A DNA stretch of 64,000 nt from positions 6,393,501-6,457,500 of the forward strand of contig JAULJL010000033.1 of NCBI GenBank assembly GCA_030761205.1. Direction: 5' to 3'. The DNA comes from Fremontodendron californicum (taxonomy: Eukaryota; Streptophyta; Magnoliopsida; Malvales; Malvaceae). Shown here one piece after another: positions 31,710 through 44,997 of this stretch; position 1 is the first letter of the stretch, and each line of letters starts with the position of its first letter. The notes beneath the pieces are model-generated. The model was not told the DNA's origin, searched no databases, and saw nothing but the letters and a program-made list of their open reading frames with translations. The translations under genes were made by a program, and so were the position numbers.

Positions 31710-34562
31710 TGTAGCTACCCATTTTATTATTATTATTATTTATTATTATTATTATTTTATTATTTTTTTTATATTTTATATTTATTATTATAATTATTAT
31801 TTATTATTATTGGGCCAATAGGCCACAACCCCTGGGCCATTTGGCCCAATTCCAAGCCCAACCAACCTCTGGCCCAGACACCCAAGCAGTCAGGCCTGCC
31901 TTGCAGGCCAGGCTGCTTCCAGCAGGCCAGTCCGCATCTGGGCCCAACAGGCCCTCTTCTAGTAGCAGGCCCCAAGGCCTACCAGAAGCCTCCCTCCACA
32001 AACCCTAACATCTCCCCCCATCGCCTCTTCCCTGCAACCACCGCCTCTCCACTGCCAACCCTACGCCCACTTGCCTGGCAACCCTACCCCCCACTTGCCC
32101 TAACAAGCCACCACCGACCTGGCACCTACCGCCCCTGCCTCACACAGTAGCCATCCAGGCGCTGCCACCAAGCAACTAGCAACCAAGTGGCCTGGCCACC
32201 GACCTGACACCCTAGCCTAGCCCCACCACCACAACCCCCTATAAAAACCCCAACCCAGATCCGAATAAAAAAAAGAGGTAGATCCGAAACACAACAAAAA
32301 AAGTGAAAATCACAACAAAAAAACCATAAGCAAAAAAAAAAAAAAAAAAAAAGGAGAGAAACCCAATCAGCAGCAAAAAAGAAAAAAAATAGAAAAAAAT
32401 TCCAATCTTAGATCCTAGATCTAGGAAATTTGGGGTGGTTTAAAAAAAAAAAAACTAGCCTAGTATTTGGGTTGAGGAGAAAGAGAGGGTGTTTAGGTAT
32501 AATTTTTTGGCTCAAAGAGACCTTCGGCATGGTGACGACGGCGACGATGAGGCGACGGTGGTAACTGGTCTGGGTCTGAGAATATTTCAGAGGAAAAGGT
32601 GAGATTTTTTTTTTTTTAGAAAATGAAAGAAATGAAACCAGAAAAAAAAATTAGCCTTTATAGGCTAATTCCGGGTGGGGTTGCGGGACCCGCGTGCGGG
32701 TTCACACTTGGACCCGACCCGAATGCACTTCTCTTCTTTTTTTTTTTTAAATTACTTTATTTATTTATTTATTTATTTATTTTTGGCTATTATCATTATT
32801 ATTTTATTATTATAATATTATATATATTGTCTTTTTATTCTTGTCACTATCATTATTATTATTATTATTATATTTATTTATCTACTTTTTTATTTTTATT
32901 ATTTATATTTATTTATATTTTTTTTATTTATGTATATATATATATTTTCATTTATTATTATTATTATTATTTTTATTTAGCTTTTTCTTGTCACTATTAT
33001 TATTATAATTAATATTATTATTATTAGTATGATATTACGAATAGCTTTTGTTTTATTGTCTTTTATTTTGTATTTATTATTTTGTATTTATTATTATTAT
33101 TATTATTATTTTATTCTAATTTGTATTTTATTTGTATTTTATTATTCATTTTATTGCTCATTTTTATGCATTATTAAATCTAAAAAAAGGTTTTTTTTTT
33201 ATTATTAACTTTTTATGAATATTAATTTATTTGCGAATAAAATATGTCTTTTAAATTATTTTGGACAAAAGAAAATTGCTAAAAACAGATTCGTTCTCGG
33301 GATGGTCAGAGTATCAATCGTCCCTCGAAACGATCCAAGTAAAATTAATTGCCGAAACATTATCGAAAATGTCGGAGTGGTTCAGAAATTATTTTTACCC
33401 GGATAATTTCTTTTATTCTGAAATTAATTTTATAAAAAATGTGCCTTTATCAATTTTTGTGTTTCATCACATTGTTTTCTTCGCAAATAAAATGCCTTTT
33501 TAAAATTATTTTCAGTAAATGAAATTTTCTAAAAACGGATTATTTCTCGGAATGGTTGGAGTATCAATCATTCCTCGAACAGTTCGAGTAAGATTAGTTA
33601 TCGAAACATTATCGAGAATATCGGAGTGATTCAAAAATTATTTTTACACATATAATTTCGTTTATTTTGGAAATTAATTTTAAAAGGACATCTTCATTAA
33701 TTTTTGTTTTCTTCCCACAAATAAAACATATCTTTTAAAATTATATTCGGTAAATGAAATCTTCTAAAACGGATCATTTCTCGAACGGTCGGAGTATCAA
33801 TCGTTCCACGAAACGGTTCGAGTAAAATTAGCCACCGAAACATTATCGAAATTATCGGAGTGATTCGGGAATTATTTTTACATAGATGATTTCTGTTATC
33901 TCAGAACTAATTATAAAAAAGATGTTATATTCTTTTTTTTATATATATTCTTTTTATTATTTCTCCACAAATAAAAAATGATTTTTTTTGAATTATTTTT
34001 TGGTAAAGGAAATTCCCTAAACACGGATCTGTTCTCAGGATGGTCGGAATATCAATCATTCCTCGAAACTGTTCAAGTTAAAATAATTATCGAAATATTA
34101 TTGAATGTATCGAAGTGATTTAGGAATTGTTTTTACATGGATAATTTCTTTTACTTCTAAAATGAATATAAAAAAAAAAAAAAAAAAACATGGTCTCTCA
34201 TTTGTTTTAAAAAATATTCTTTTTGAATAAGGTGTATTAAGGAAATTATTATTAAATGCTAAAATAAAAATAATTTTTTCAAGATTAAAGATAACACGCG
34301 ATTAATTGGTACCATTTTTAAAACGGGCGTCATGGGGTGCTAATCCTTCCCCACGCGTTGCCGTACTTCCGAACCTAATTTTTGTTTCGCAGACCAAAAA
34401 TTATCTATTTTAATATATCTTAATTAATTTTAGGATATTATTAAGGGGATAAGTTTTCATAGGTGACCAATCACACCTAATCAAAAAGATTGGTGGTGAC
34501 TCCCTCTATTTACTTTAAAAAAAAAAAAAACCGCCGAGCGGTAAAAAGAAACCGTTATTACA
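31710..34562 (+). repeat. 5' LTR of element C
   Basis: It opens with (TTA)n-rich DNA. A strongly GC-rich block follows at about 31812-32260, then TATAAAAA (32240-32247), a transcribed-like leader, and four diverged tandem copies of about 240 bp (starting near 33234, 33481, 33716 and 33964). The conserved GC-rich LTR block is at 34314-34375, with GGTGGTGACTCC at 34492-34503. ORFs in the GC-rich block and the TTA repeat are compositional. Confidence 0.9.
32240..32247 (+). promoter_or_regulatory. LTR TATA box of element C
   Basis: TATAAAAACCCC just after the GC-rich block. The same box is in the 3' LTR at 60647-60654. The assignment rests on motif and position. Confidence 0.6.
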
Positions 34563-34565
34563 GAT

Positions 34566-34583
34566 TGACGACTCCACTGGGGA
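34566..34583 (+). other. Primer binding site of element C
   Basis: TGACGACTCCACTGGGGA starts 3 nt after the LTR end. It differs at two positions from the site of element B (TGGCGACTCCGCTGGGGA), which is the common Tat/Ogre-type site. The tRNA was not assigned. Confidence 0.75.
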
Positions 34584-36858
34584 CACAACAGTTTCAACCA
34601 AGACTCTCATTCGACCCCGTTCCCATGACATACACCCAACTCTTTCCCAAGCTAATCCAAAACCACTTAGTAGCACCCGTATTCCTTGAACCCATGAAAC
34701 CCCCATATCCAAGGTGGTACGACCCAAACATGAATTGTGACTATCACGGAGGCAACCTGGGTCATTCTCTAGAGAATTGCACTGCCTTTAAACACAAGGT
34801 GCAAAACCTAATCAGGACTGGTTATCTAAACTTCACAACCAAGGGAGAGCCTAACGTCACTGCAAATCCGTTACATGATCATGGGAAAGCAGTAGTGAAT
34901 GCAATAGTGGAAGGAAAAGGGTGCCGGGTGTTGTCCAAGGTTGAGGACGTCCGGATTCATATGGGAGAAGTGTTGGATACTATGATTAAAGTGGGGCTGT
35001 ATACACCAGTCAGCATGGGGTGAATAATTTCGAGGTTGGAATGAGACAATGGATACTTCTGTAGGTATCACGGGGGCTTGGTAGGACATACTATCGACCA
35101 ATGCTCCAATTTTCAGGATAAAATTCAAAAGATGTTGGATATCGGTGTAGTAGAATTCTCCACAGAACGGGAAGAAGAATCAGTGGATGTGGTGATTGAG
35201 GAAACACCAAAGGCTACTGAATGGGTCAAGCCAAAGCCATTGGTAATCTACTATGAAGAAACTCAGGATCCTCCAGTAAAAGAAACACCGAGGGTATCAA
35301 AGTCGATAGTGACTATCAAAGTACCAGCCCCTTTTCCATATAGGAATGGTAAGACTGTGCCCTGGAAATACGATTGTGAAGTTATATCACCAGAACCTAG
35401 TAATACTACACCAGTACTCAATATTTCTATGGCTGTAGTAGACATTACCGGTATTGGAGGTTTTACAAGAAGCAGGAGATGCTATACACCCAAAGCAGCA
35501 GAAAAGGCCAGAAAAGGGAAAGCTCAAATTGATGAAGAGAAGACTATCTTGTAAAACAAAGTCGAGCAAAGAAAGAACAAGCCAGTAACAGAGGAGGAAG
35601 CCTGTGAATTCCTCAAATTTATCAAGAACAGTGAATATAGCGTGGTGGAACAGTTAAAGCGCTCACCAGCTCATATTTCCATCTTGGAATTGCTAAAGAA
35701 TTTAGAACCCCACCGAAGGGCCCTCTTAAGTACTAAATGAGGCATACATAGCTCATGACGTATCTATAGAAAAGTTTGATCAAGTAGTAGGAAATATGGC
35801 TGTCAATAATTTCATAGCTTTTAGCGATGAAAAAATCTGGTCGAAAGGGACAGGCAGTACCAAGGCCCTCCATATCACCGCTCGGAGCAAAGGCCATATC
35901 ATAGCAAAAGTGCTTATCGATAATGGCTCTGCACTAAATGTCATGCTTATGACTACACTGGTCAAATTACCTATCGACATGTCCAGATGAAGAATAGTCA
36001 TATGATAGTATGGGCATTTGATGGGACCCGTAGACAGGTGGTGGGACTAATCGATTTACCAATGCAGATTGGTCCTTGCACATTTGATATCGCCTTCCAG
36101 GTGATGGATATCATCCCCTCGTACAATGTCTTGTTACGAAGACCCTGGATTCACATGGCTGGTGCTATTCCATCCACTCTACATCAGAAGGTAAAATTCA
36201 GAGTTGAGGAACAGGTAATAATTGTGGACGGAGAAAAAGACTTGATTATATCAAAACCCTCGAGTATCCCCTACATAGAGGCTGCTGAAGAAGTATGGGA
36301 ATGCTCTTTTCGAACTTGGAGTTTGTTAACGCCACATTTGTAGGAGAAGGTTCTAAGATACCTATGCCTCATTTATCTTACGTCACTCAAAATAGCCTTG
36401 TTCAGGTGGTTGGAAAAGGTTGTCGAGTCGGGGTCGGTCTAAGAAAGGACCTACAAGGAATCTGAAGGTGGATAAGTGTGATTGGAATAGGAGACAAGTT
36501 TGGTTTAGGATACAAGCCAACTAGAGGGGACAGAGAGAGAATGATAACAGAAAAGAAAGAACAGAGGCTTGCAAGACTAAGGGGTTATGAGATAGAGAAC
36601 CGAAGGATATATATCCCCCACCTCTATAAGACATTTCGATTGGCGGGTTTTATTTTTTGCAATTCACTAGTTGGAACCAAGCCTATCGTGATTTTGGAAA
36701 GAATGTTTGCGGAGTTCTGCATTCAGATGCTGGAACAAGAGAAAGAAAAGGGAAGTAAAACAGAGGTAGAGATCATCTACCCGTGCCCCCCAGGATTTGA
36801 ATTGAAGAATTGGCATGCTATGGACTTACCAACTGTATTTAGGTCTCTTTCTGATTAA
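34584..36858 (+). pseudogene. Element C gag-protease remnant, gag N-terminus deleted
   Basis: Directly after the primer site the frame enters the C-terminal part of Tat-type gag (FDPVPMTYTQL, PPYPRWYDPN, CDYHGGNLGHSLENC). A second CRYHGGLVGHTIDQC motif is at about 35054. The capsid-coding part is missing. Stops occur at 35021-35023, 35042-35044 and 35552-35554, and a frameshift at about 35735. The protease core is VLIDNGSALNVM at about 35918 (Ogre-type DNGS instead of DTGA), followed by LLRRPWIH. The G-rich GLGYKPTRGD near 36490 and the following segment end the gag-pro part at 36858. Confidence 0.88.
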
Positions 36859-37057
36859 CAAACTAAGTCTTCAAACACTTCTGCCCAAGAGTGTTATGAA
36901 AGTTTCTTTTGTGCATGGGCTCTTTTTATGAAATTATCGTTTTAATGAATGACAAACCATAATGCATTTTGTTTCAATTCATTTGCCATTTCCTTTTGTT
37001 CATCCTTTCTATTTTGTCTCTATACAAATATATATTCTCTTGCTTCTACCTTTCCAG
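36859..37057 (+). other. Probable Ogre-type intron between protease and RT
   Basis: Coding similarity stops at 36858 and resumes after a pyrimidine-rich acceptor, CTTCTACCTTTCCAG, ending at 37057. Ogre elements are known for a spliced intron at this place between protease and RT. I could not fix the donor site. In this decayed copy it is probably not used. Confidence 0.6.
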
Positions 37058-40000
37058 GTCCCCTATTAATGAATGCGAAAACAATCTCATCGATGGTTCG
37101 AAAATCAATTTTGAGAAATGTGTTGACGTCGATGAAATTGGCGATGAAGAGATTGCTGAAAACTATGACTTACCTCCTAACTTGTTGAGATTGATAGAGT
37201 CAGAAGAAAAACAAATTATGCCTTATCAGGAGATAACGAAGTTTGTTAATCTAGGAAATGAGAATGATAAGAAGGAAATAAAAATCGGCACTTCACTTTC
37301 AATGACAAAAAAGCAAGAATTGACAGAACTGCTACATGAATATGCGGATGTGTTCGTATGATCCTATCAGGACATGCCAGGGCTTGATACGAATATCGTG
37401 GTGCACCGTTTGCCCTTAGGGCCAGAATGCAAACCGGTGAAACAAAAGTTGAGACGAATGAAGCCTGAAATGCTCCAAAAAGTCAAAGAAGAAGTAAAAG
37501 AACAGTTCGATGCAGGATTTTTGAAAGTCGCCAAGTATCCTGAATGGATGGCGAATATAGCCCAGTCCCGAAGAAAGAAGGGAAAATATGGATGTGTGTT
37601 GATTATCGAGACCTGAATAGAGCTAGTCGAAAGATAGTTTTCCATTACCCCATATCGATACCTTGGTGGATAATACCGCCAGGCACTCATTGTTCTCATT
37701 TATGGATGGATTTTCGAGCTACAACCAAATCAAGATAAAAACCACATTTGTGACAATGTGGAGAATTTTTTGTTATAAAGTTATGCCATTTGGGCTAAAG
37801 AGTGTCGGTGCGACTTATCAGAGAGCAATGGTGACCCTCTTTCATGATATGATACACAAAGCAGTAGAAATTTATGTTGACGATATGATCGCAAAATCGC
37901 GTGAAGATGAATACCATGTGGTTAATCTGAAAAAGTTGTTCAGTCGGTTAAGAAAGTTCCAGCTCAAGCTCAATCCCGCCCAATGTACGTTCGGTGTAAC
38001 ATCCAGCAAACTACTGGGCTTTATTGTTAATGAGAAAGGAATCGAAGTAGACCCTGACAAGATACGCGCATCCAGAACTTATCCCCACCCCGGATACAGA
38101 AAGAAGTAAGAGGATTTTTGGGAAGATTGAATTACATTGCCTGTTTTATTTCCAAACTCATTGCCAAATGTGATCCGATTTTCAGACTCTTCAGGAAACG
38201 AGACCCGGGTGAATGGGACGAAGATTGCCAAGCAGCATTCGATAAAGTGAAAGAGTATCTTACCAACCCACTGGTGTTGGTACCGCCCGCTCCGGGAAAG
38301 TCACTTGTTTTGTATTTGGTAGTACATACGAAGTCCATGGGATGTGTATCGGGACAGCAAGATGAGACAAGTAAAAAAGAGCATGCCATTTACTACTTGA
38401 GTAAAAAGTTTACTGATTACGAGGCCAAATACTCGACAGTAGAAAATGTGTGTTGTGCACTAGCTTGGACTGCTTGTAGGCTCCGTCAGTACATGTTGTA
38501 TCATACAACATTACTTATTGCTAAATTAGACCTCATTAAATACATATTTGAGAAACCCTTATTGTCAGGAAGATTAACAAGATGGCAGGTTCTACTCTCT
38601 GAGTATGACATCACCTATGTCTCGCAAAAGGCCATAAAAGGGAGTGCAGTGGCCAAATTTCTGGCAGATAGAGCTACAGAAGATTACGAGCCGGTAAAGT
38701 TTGACTTTCCTGATGAAAACTTGATGGTTATTTCTCGAGACGATGAAGGCGAGGAGTTAAAGAAGGATGTATGGAAAATGTATTTTGACGGAGCATCAAA
38801 TGCTTTGGGGCATGGGATTGGAGAGGTTTTGATATCATCGGAGGGGAACTACTGCCCCATTACTGTGAGATTAACTTTCAGATGCACCAACAATGTGGCA
38901 GAATATGAGGCCTGTGTCATAGGACTTCAAGCGGCTATTGCAAAGAAAATAGGCGAGTTAAAAGTATATGGGGATTCTGCTCTAGTTATTTGCCAGTTGA
39001 AAGGAGAATGGGAAACAAGAGATTCAAAACTGATCCTCTACCACAAATTCATAATGGAATTGGTTCAGTAATTCCAAAAGATAGAATTCAATTACTTGCC
39101 TCGAGAAGAAAATCAAATGGTCGATACCCTAGCTACGTTGGCCTCAATGTTCAAAATAAATACAAGTGCTGACATACAGCCCATCAAGATGAGTATACGA
39201 GAGTCGCCCGTACATTTTATGCATGTCGAGGAAGAACCGAATGGGAGACTGTGGTACCATGACATATTACAATACATAAAACATCAGCAGTACCCAGAGC
39301 ACGCTATGAAAAATGACAAAAAAACTTTGAGAAGAATGGCGATGGGATTCTTCCTGGATAAAGAAATATTATATAAAAGGAGTAGAGATCATACACTTCT
39401 AAGGTGTTTCGAAGCGGCTGAAGCTAAAAGAATACTCGAAGAGGTTCACGAAAGGGTGTGTGGAACACATGCAAAGGCCGCATAATGGCTAAGCAGATTA
39501 TGAGAGCAGGTTATTACTAGATGACTAAGGAAAGGGATTGCATCAAGTATGTTCGAAGATGTCATAAGTGTTAGATATACGCGGATAAGTTGCACACTCC
39601 TCCGACAGCTCTACATGTCATGACAACGCCTTGGCCTTTTTCTATGTGGGGAATGGATGTGATTGGGCCAATTACCCCTAAAGCCTCGAATGAACATCGC
39701 TTCATTTTGGTAGTGATCGATTACTTACAAAATGGGTCGAAGCTGCTTCTTACGCTAGTTTGACCAAATCCGTGGCGTGTAAATTTTTGAAAAAGGAAGT
39801 GATATGTCGATATGGTCTCCTGGAGAAAATTATTACAGATAATGCTCTCAATTTGAACAATACCATGATGAAAGAAATTTGCACTCAGTTCAAAATCAGG
39901 CACCACAACTCGGCGCCTTACCGTCCCAAGATGAATGGAGAAGTAGAAGCTGCTAACAAGAATATAAAGAAAATCGTTGCCAAAATGACTGATAAGTACA

Positions 40001-40229
40001 AAGATTGGCACAAGAAGCTTTCCTTTGCCCTGCACGCCTACAGAACAACAGTACGTACTTCTACAGGGGCAACCCTACTCCTTGGTGTACGAGATGGAAG
40101 CTGTACTACCAATTGAAGTGGAGATCCCTTCTCTCAGAATTTTAATAGAAGTCGAGTTAGAAGAAGCAGAATGGGTTCGAGCCCGCTATGAGCAACTTAA
40201 TTTGATCGAGGAAAAGCGGATGACGGCAC
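37058..40229 (+). pseudogene. Element C pol remnant: RT, RNase H and most of integrase
   Basis: The RT contains CVDYRDLNRAS, MPFGLKSVGATYQRA and the catalytic YVDDM (about 37874). RNase H (about 38770-39070) has YFDGASNALGHG and AEYEACVIG. Integrase has CGTHAK, WPFSMWGMDV, DNALNL and GEVEAANKN, so the DDE residues are kept. Stops include TGA at 37359-37361 (in place of a conserved Trp) and TAA at 39069-39071. Frameshifts lie near 37550, 37630, 38110, 39485, 39735 and 40070. At 40229 the integrase is cut by element B and resumes at 57638. Confidence 0.9.
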
Positions 40230-43200
40230 TGTCGCAACCTAAAAAATAACGACGTCTCATCGCAAGACTTTATTATTCCTTAAGCGTGACATTAAAAATA
40301 AACGAGGAAAAGTCGACTTAATTCCTCTAAAAAATGAAGGTTTTGAAATGACCTTAAAAAAGACATGGAGTCGCCACCAATCTTTTTTAGCTAGGTGTGA
40401 TCGGCCACCTATTAAAACCGGTTTTATAAAATATTTTAAAAATTAATTAAAACATTTTAAAAACCAATTTCAAGTCTGCGTTTTAAACCAGAGAAATCAA
40501 AGAAGCGGGTTCGGGAGTCGGTTACGTGTGGGGAAGGATTAGCACCCCCACAACGCCCGTATAAATCGGTACCTTATTAATCGTGTGTTATCTCAAGTCT
40601 CGGTGAAAAGTTGGTTTTAAATTTAGTATTTCAAGTTAATTCCCAATTTAAAGAAAAATAATTTCATTTTTTTTTATTGAAAATGATCCGGAATTCATAA
40701 ATTCAAAATTTTCCTATATTCCCCAACAAACGTGGCAAAATATAGAAATTTTTATTAGTCTTGGAAAACTTTTCGAATCATTCTCTTTTTTGAAAGAAAG
40801 ATATTCCTTTATTAATGATAATTGATGATATTCCCTCCAGCAAACCCGGTAGAGAACTCATGAATTATTTTAACTCGGGAATATCTTTATATTTTTTATT
40901 GAAAACCATTATCTTTTTTTGAAAATATTTAAAAGAAATGAATATGTATATGCATGACATAAATAAAATGAAATAGTACAGTCTAAATAATATAATGCAA
41001 CCTAAATGACATGACAAATATGAATGGTATGGCATATAATTTAAATGACATGGAATAAAATAATGCTATCATATAATATGCATGAAAATAAAAATGCAAT
41101 GCATGAAATGTATTTTTTCCTTTAATTAAGGAAATCCGTATATCTAAAAAGATATCCGGCTACCTTAGGAAAATATGTCAAATTAAATATTCTAAAACCA
41201 AAATACTTTGTGATTGTTTGAAAACAATTTTGAAAAGCTTGAATTATCAATAAAAACTGGGCTAAAATTTTTTAAATGGCTCTAATTTCCTAAGTTTAAA
41301 AACTCCGGACTTGACTACCCTTAACCCGGGACTTGAAAAACCATTTTTAGAGTTTGCAAAAGCTTAGAAACCACCCTAAGTCAGTAGCTAACTCTCCTAA
41401 TCAGTCCACTCTAAGTAAATTAACCAAAACAGAAAAATGGTTTTTTTTTAAAATTCAATTCTGACTCCACTGTCCAGTTTTAATCCACGATTTTTTATCC
41501 TATTTTTAAAAATTCCAAAAATTCGGAAAAACATACTGGAGACTCAGAACATGTAAAACTACACGATAAAAAATCGGCTTAATTTTTTGATTAAATATGA
41601 ATTCCCAGAAAAACCAGAGATGTACGAGTTTTTGGAGGAGAAAAAAACACTGCTTTGTTTTTCTTTAAATTCAATTCTGACACCACTGTCCAGTTTTAAT
41701 CCACGATTTTTTACCCTATTTTTAAAAATTCCAAAAATTCTGAAAATTTTATTGGAGACTCAGGACATGTAAAAATACACGAGAAAAAATCGGCTTAATT
41801 TTTTGATCAAAGATGAATTCTCAGAAAAACCAGAGATGTACGAGTTTTTGGAGGAGAAAAAAACTGCTTTCTTTTTCTTTAAATTCAATTCTGACACCAC
41901 TGTCCAGTTTTAATCCACGATTTTTTAACCTATTTTTAAAAATTCCAAAAATTCTGAAAAAATTATTGGAGACTCAGGACATGTAAAAATACACGGGAAA
42001 AAATCGACGTAATTTTCTGATCAAAGATGAATTCCCAGAAAAATCAGATATGTACGAGTTTTTTTGAAAAAAAAAACTGAAAAAAACTGCTTTGCCAACA
42101 CATTTTTGCTTTTGATAAAAATCATTTAAAAACCAAAGTAAAAATATTTGAAACTCATAAAATGACTTAAAAGCAGTAGCTAGGACTTTTTGAAAGTTAG
42201 ATAAAAATTGGCTAAGTAAAAAAAATCACAAAGGTAGAATAATCAATTTGACAAACTTAATTTTCCACAAGTGTGCTCAAGAGAGCATGACTTTGAACCA
42301 TTAATTGGCTCAAGTCATTATTCAAGTGGCATGAACATGAAATGCATGAAATAATGCAGCAAACATAATGCATGAAATGCATGGATCTAAACCTAAATGT
42401 AAGGAAAATGCATGACATAAATAATATGGCCTAGACCTAACATGAACTTGCATGGCATTTAATGTAACCTAGACCTAAGACATGCATGGCATTTTCACAA
42501 ACACAAGGCATGCTTAATTCAAAAATCCAACCAAATATCATGCAAATGCAAAAACCTAACAACTACCATGACAAAAATACAACACACAATGCAAAACACA
42601 TGGAGTAGCCAAATGGCCCTAAGCTCCAACAAGCATGGCATTTTCACAAACACTTGGTATGCTAGCATGAAAAACTAAGTCATAACACAAAAATCACACA
42701 AGCATTTTCACAAACACCTAATATATCAAATCTAAAACATGCTCACTAAGATATAAAACAAGAATCATGCAAAGAATCACACAAGCATTTTCACAAACAC
42801 TTAATGTGCTAACTCTAAAACATGCTCAAATTTAAACAACATAAAAACAGAAAATTAAAAATGCAAAAACATGATATCTAAGACATAAATGGCAATAAAC
42901 AAAGCAACCAAATTAAATATAACTTAAGAACATGAAATAACATAACATTTAAAGCATCAAAAACAAAGAAAATAGCATAAACAATATGGTAAAATGAATC
43001 AAAAACAATAACTTAAAATAAATAATGTAGGCCATTTGGCCATGGTGAGTTTATTGTAAAAACAAAATGTAAAAAAAATATACTTAAGAAAGGAAATGAA
43101 GGAAGAACGAGAAAAATGAAAACTCACCAAGTAGCTTTTGAACGGATTAAGCTATAAACCCTCAGAGTAGCTTTTGAACGGATTAAGCTACAAACCCTCT

Positions 43201-44976
43201 CACAAGTAGCTTTTGAACGGATTAAGCTATAAACCCTCAGAGTAGCTTTTGAACGGATTAAGCTACAAACCCTCTCACAAGTAGCTTTTGAACTGATTAA
43301 GCTATAAACCCTCAGAGTAGCTTTTGAACGGATTAAGCTATAAACCCTCAAAGTAAAAACACTATGACTCACCACCCGGATAATCCTAATACAAGTGTAT
43401 AGACTATCTCACAAGGGGTAGTGGGTGATTTCAACCAAAGGCCAAGACCCCTTATTTATAAGAGAGCACCTCTTTGGCTTGACATTACAAAGGGATGTGG
43501 GATTGGGACTTAGGCTCAAAAATGAAAATCTCTAACTTAACTCTTGATTTTTAATCACTTGATTGAAAAAATCCTAAGCTTCCTCCTTCCTTTGGGCTTG
43601 GGCAGGCCAGCACTTCTCTTTTCCAGCCCAGCTCTGATTTTTGAAAGGCCCAAAGAAGCCCTTTTCGGTTGCTTGGGTGAAACGACCATTTTGCCCCCCG
43701 GATGCAAAATAAATATCAAACGGGCTCCAAATTCAATTTTTATTTTTTTAATACTTCCAAAATAATAAAATATTGAGTTCTGGAAGTTTTCAAAATTATC
43801 CGAGTCCGTTTGCTATTTATTTGGATTTTTTCTTCCCAAAATGTCCTTTTATGCCCCTACTTTTTACCATTTTTTAAACGAGCTCCAAATCAAGATTTTT
43901 CTTCACCAATCTCTTCAAAATAATTAAAAAGTGTGATCCGGAAGTTTTCATAATTTTTGGAGCTCATTTGGTATTTTTTCGGGATTTATCGGCTTGAATT
44001 ACTACATAGGAGGCTCGGGATTTGGCCATTTTGCGAACGAACTCGGAATCAAGATTTTATTTCGCCAATCTCTTCCAAATAATTTAAAAATGAGATTTTC
44101 CAAATTTCAGAATTTTTGGAGTCCATTTGCTATTTTTCTGGGATTTATCTTTTTAAATTACTGCATAAGAAGCCCGGGATTTGGCCATTTTGCAAACGAA
44201 CTCGGAATCAAGATTTTCTTTCGCCAATCTCCTTCAAATGATTTAAGAATGAGATTGACAAATTTTCCATAATTTTCGGAGTCCATTTGCTATTTTTCCC
44301 AAATTTTTCCAATTTTGCCCTTTAACCTCCGAAACCCGGTTTTGCTCAAAACAAGTCCGATTTTCAGATTTTCTTCAATCTGAGCCTTGGGCCATCCTTT
44401 TTAATCATTCCTCATCCATTGGGGGCTTTGTTCTTACCAAGTCGGGCCATTTCTGTGATTCTTCCCGATTTCACCGAAATCCACTAAAAACCCTAATTCT
44501 CGGTTTTCTCCCGGATTGACTTTTCTTTCGGTTTTTCTTGCAAGTGACTTCTCCATTACCCGTAGTCAGTTCTTATCTTTCATTTGGAACCTTCAATTTT
44601 GACCAGTTTGATCGTTTAAGCACTTTTCCCTAAATTTCTCGGATTAGGGTTTCTTTTCTACTGAATCTCCAAATCCCAACTTCCGAACTCCATATCTTTC
44701 AATGTAGACCTCAGATTATCAAAATTCTTTCTCCATTTTTCAATTGAACTTAAAATCTTGATTTTGAAAGTGGGTTGACTTTTTCAATAGTTGACTTTCT
44801 GGGGTTGACTTTTCAGGGTTGACTTTTTTTTAAAGTTTGACTTTTTGTGCTCGCCCTCTTAAACTAAGTCTCGGAGTACCACCTGCAGGATGAAAACAGT
44901 CTTTTTATACTCGGAAACATCAATATAGAAAGAAAACAAACCTGTTTAGTGGCCCAGACAAAATTAGGTGTCTACA
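40230..44976 (-). repeat. 3' LTR of element B
   Basis: It contains three copies of a ~210-bp unit (about 41455-42060, marked by CACTGTCCAGTTTTAATCC), six copies of a 36-39 bp unit (43131-43352, AGTAGCTTTTGAACGGATTA), and two ~165-bp copies at 43980-44280. TATAAATA is on the - strand at 43453-43460. The GC-rich conserved LTR block is at 40497-40562, with GGTGGCGACTCC at 40367-40378. A repeat-derived ORF at 43124-43375 is not a gene. Compared with the other LTR it has an extra ~31 bp near 41080 and one extra 37-bp unit. Confidence 0.93.
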
Positions 44977-44997
44977 GCTGGGTCTTTGGCTATTGCT
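44977..44997 (-). other. Polypurine tract of element B
   Basis: The - strand reads AATAGCCAAAGACCCAGC directly before the 3' LTR start. It is homologous to the element A tract at 3883-3903. Confidence 0.75.

Noticed and set aside
31769..32001. GC-rich ORFs at the LTR start of element C, also at 60267-60569
   Set aside because: They come from the GC-rich block. The two LTR copies differ by frame-breaking indels, so no protein is conserved.
43124..43375. Repeat protein ORF with VYSLIRSKAT units (also at 55816-56031)
   Set aside because: It is a frame through the 37-bp LTR repeat; its length follows the copy number and it lies inside an LTR.
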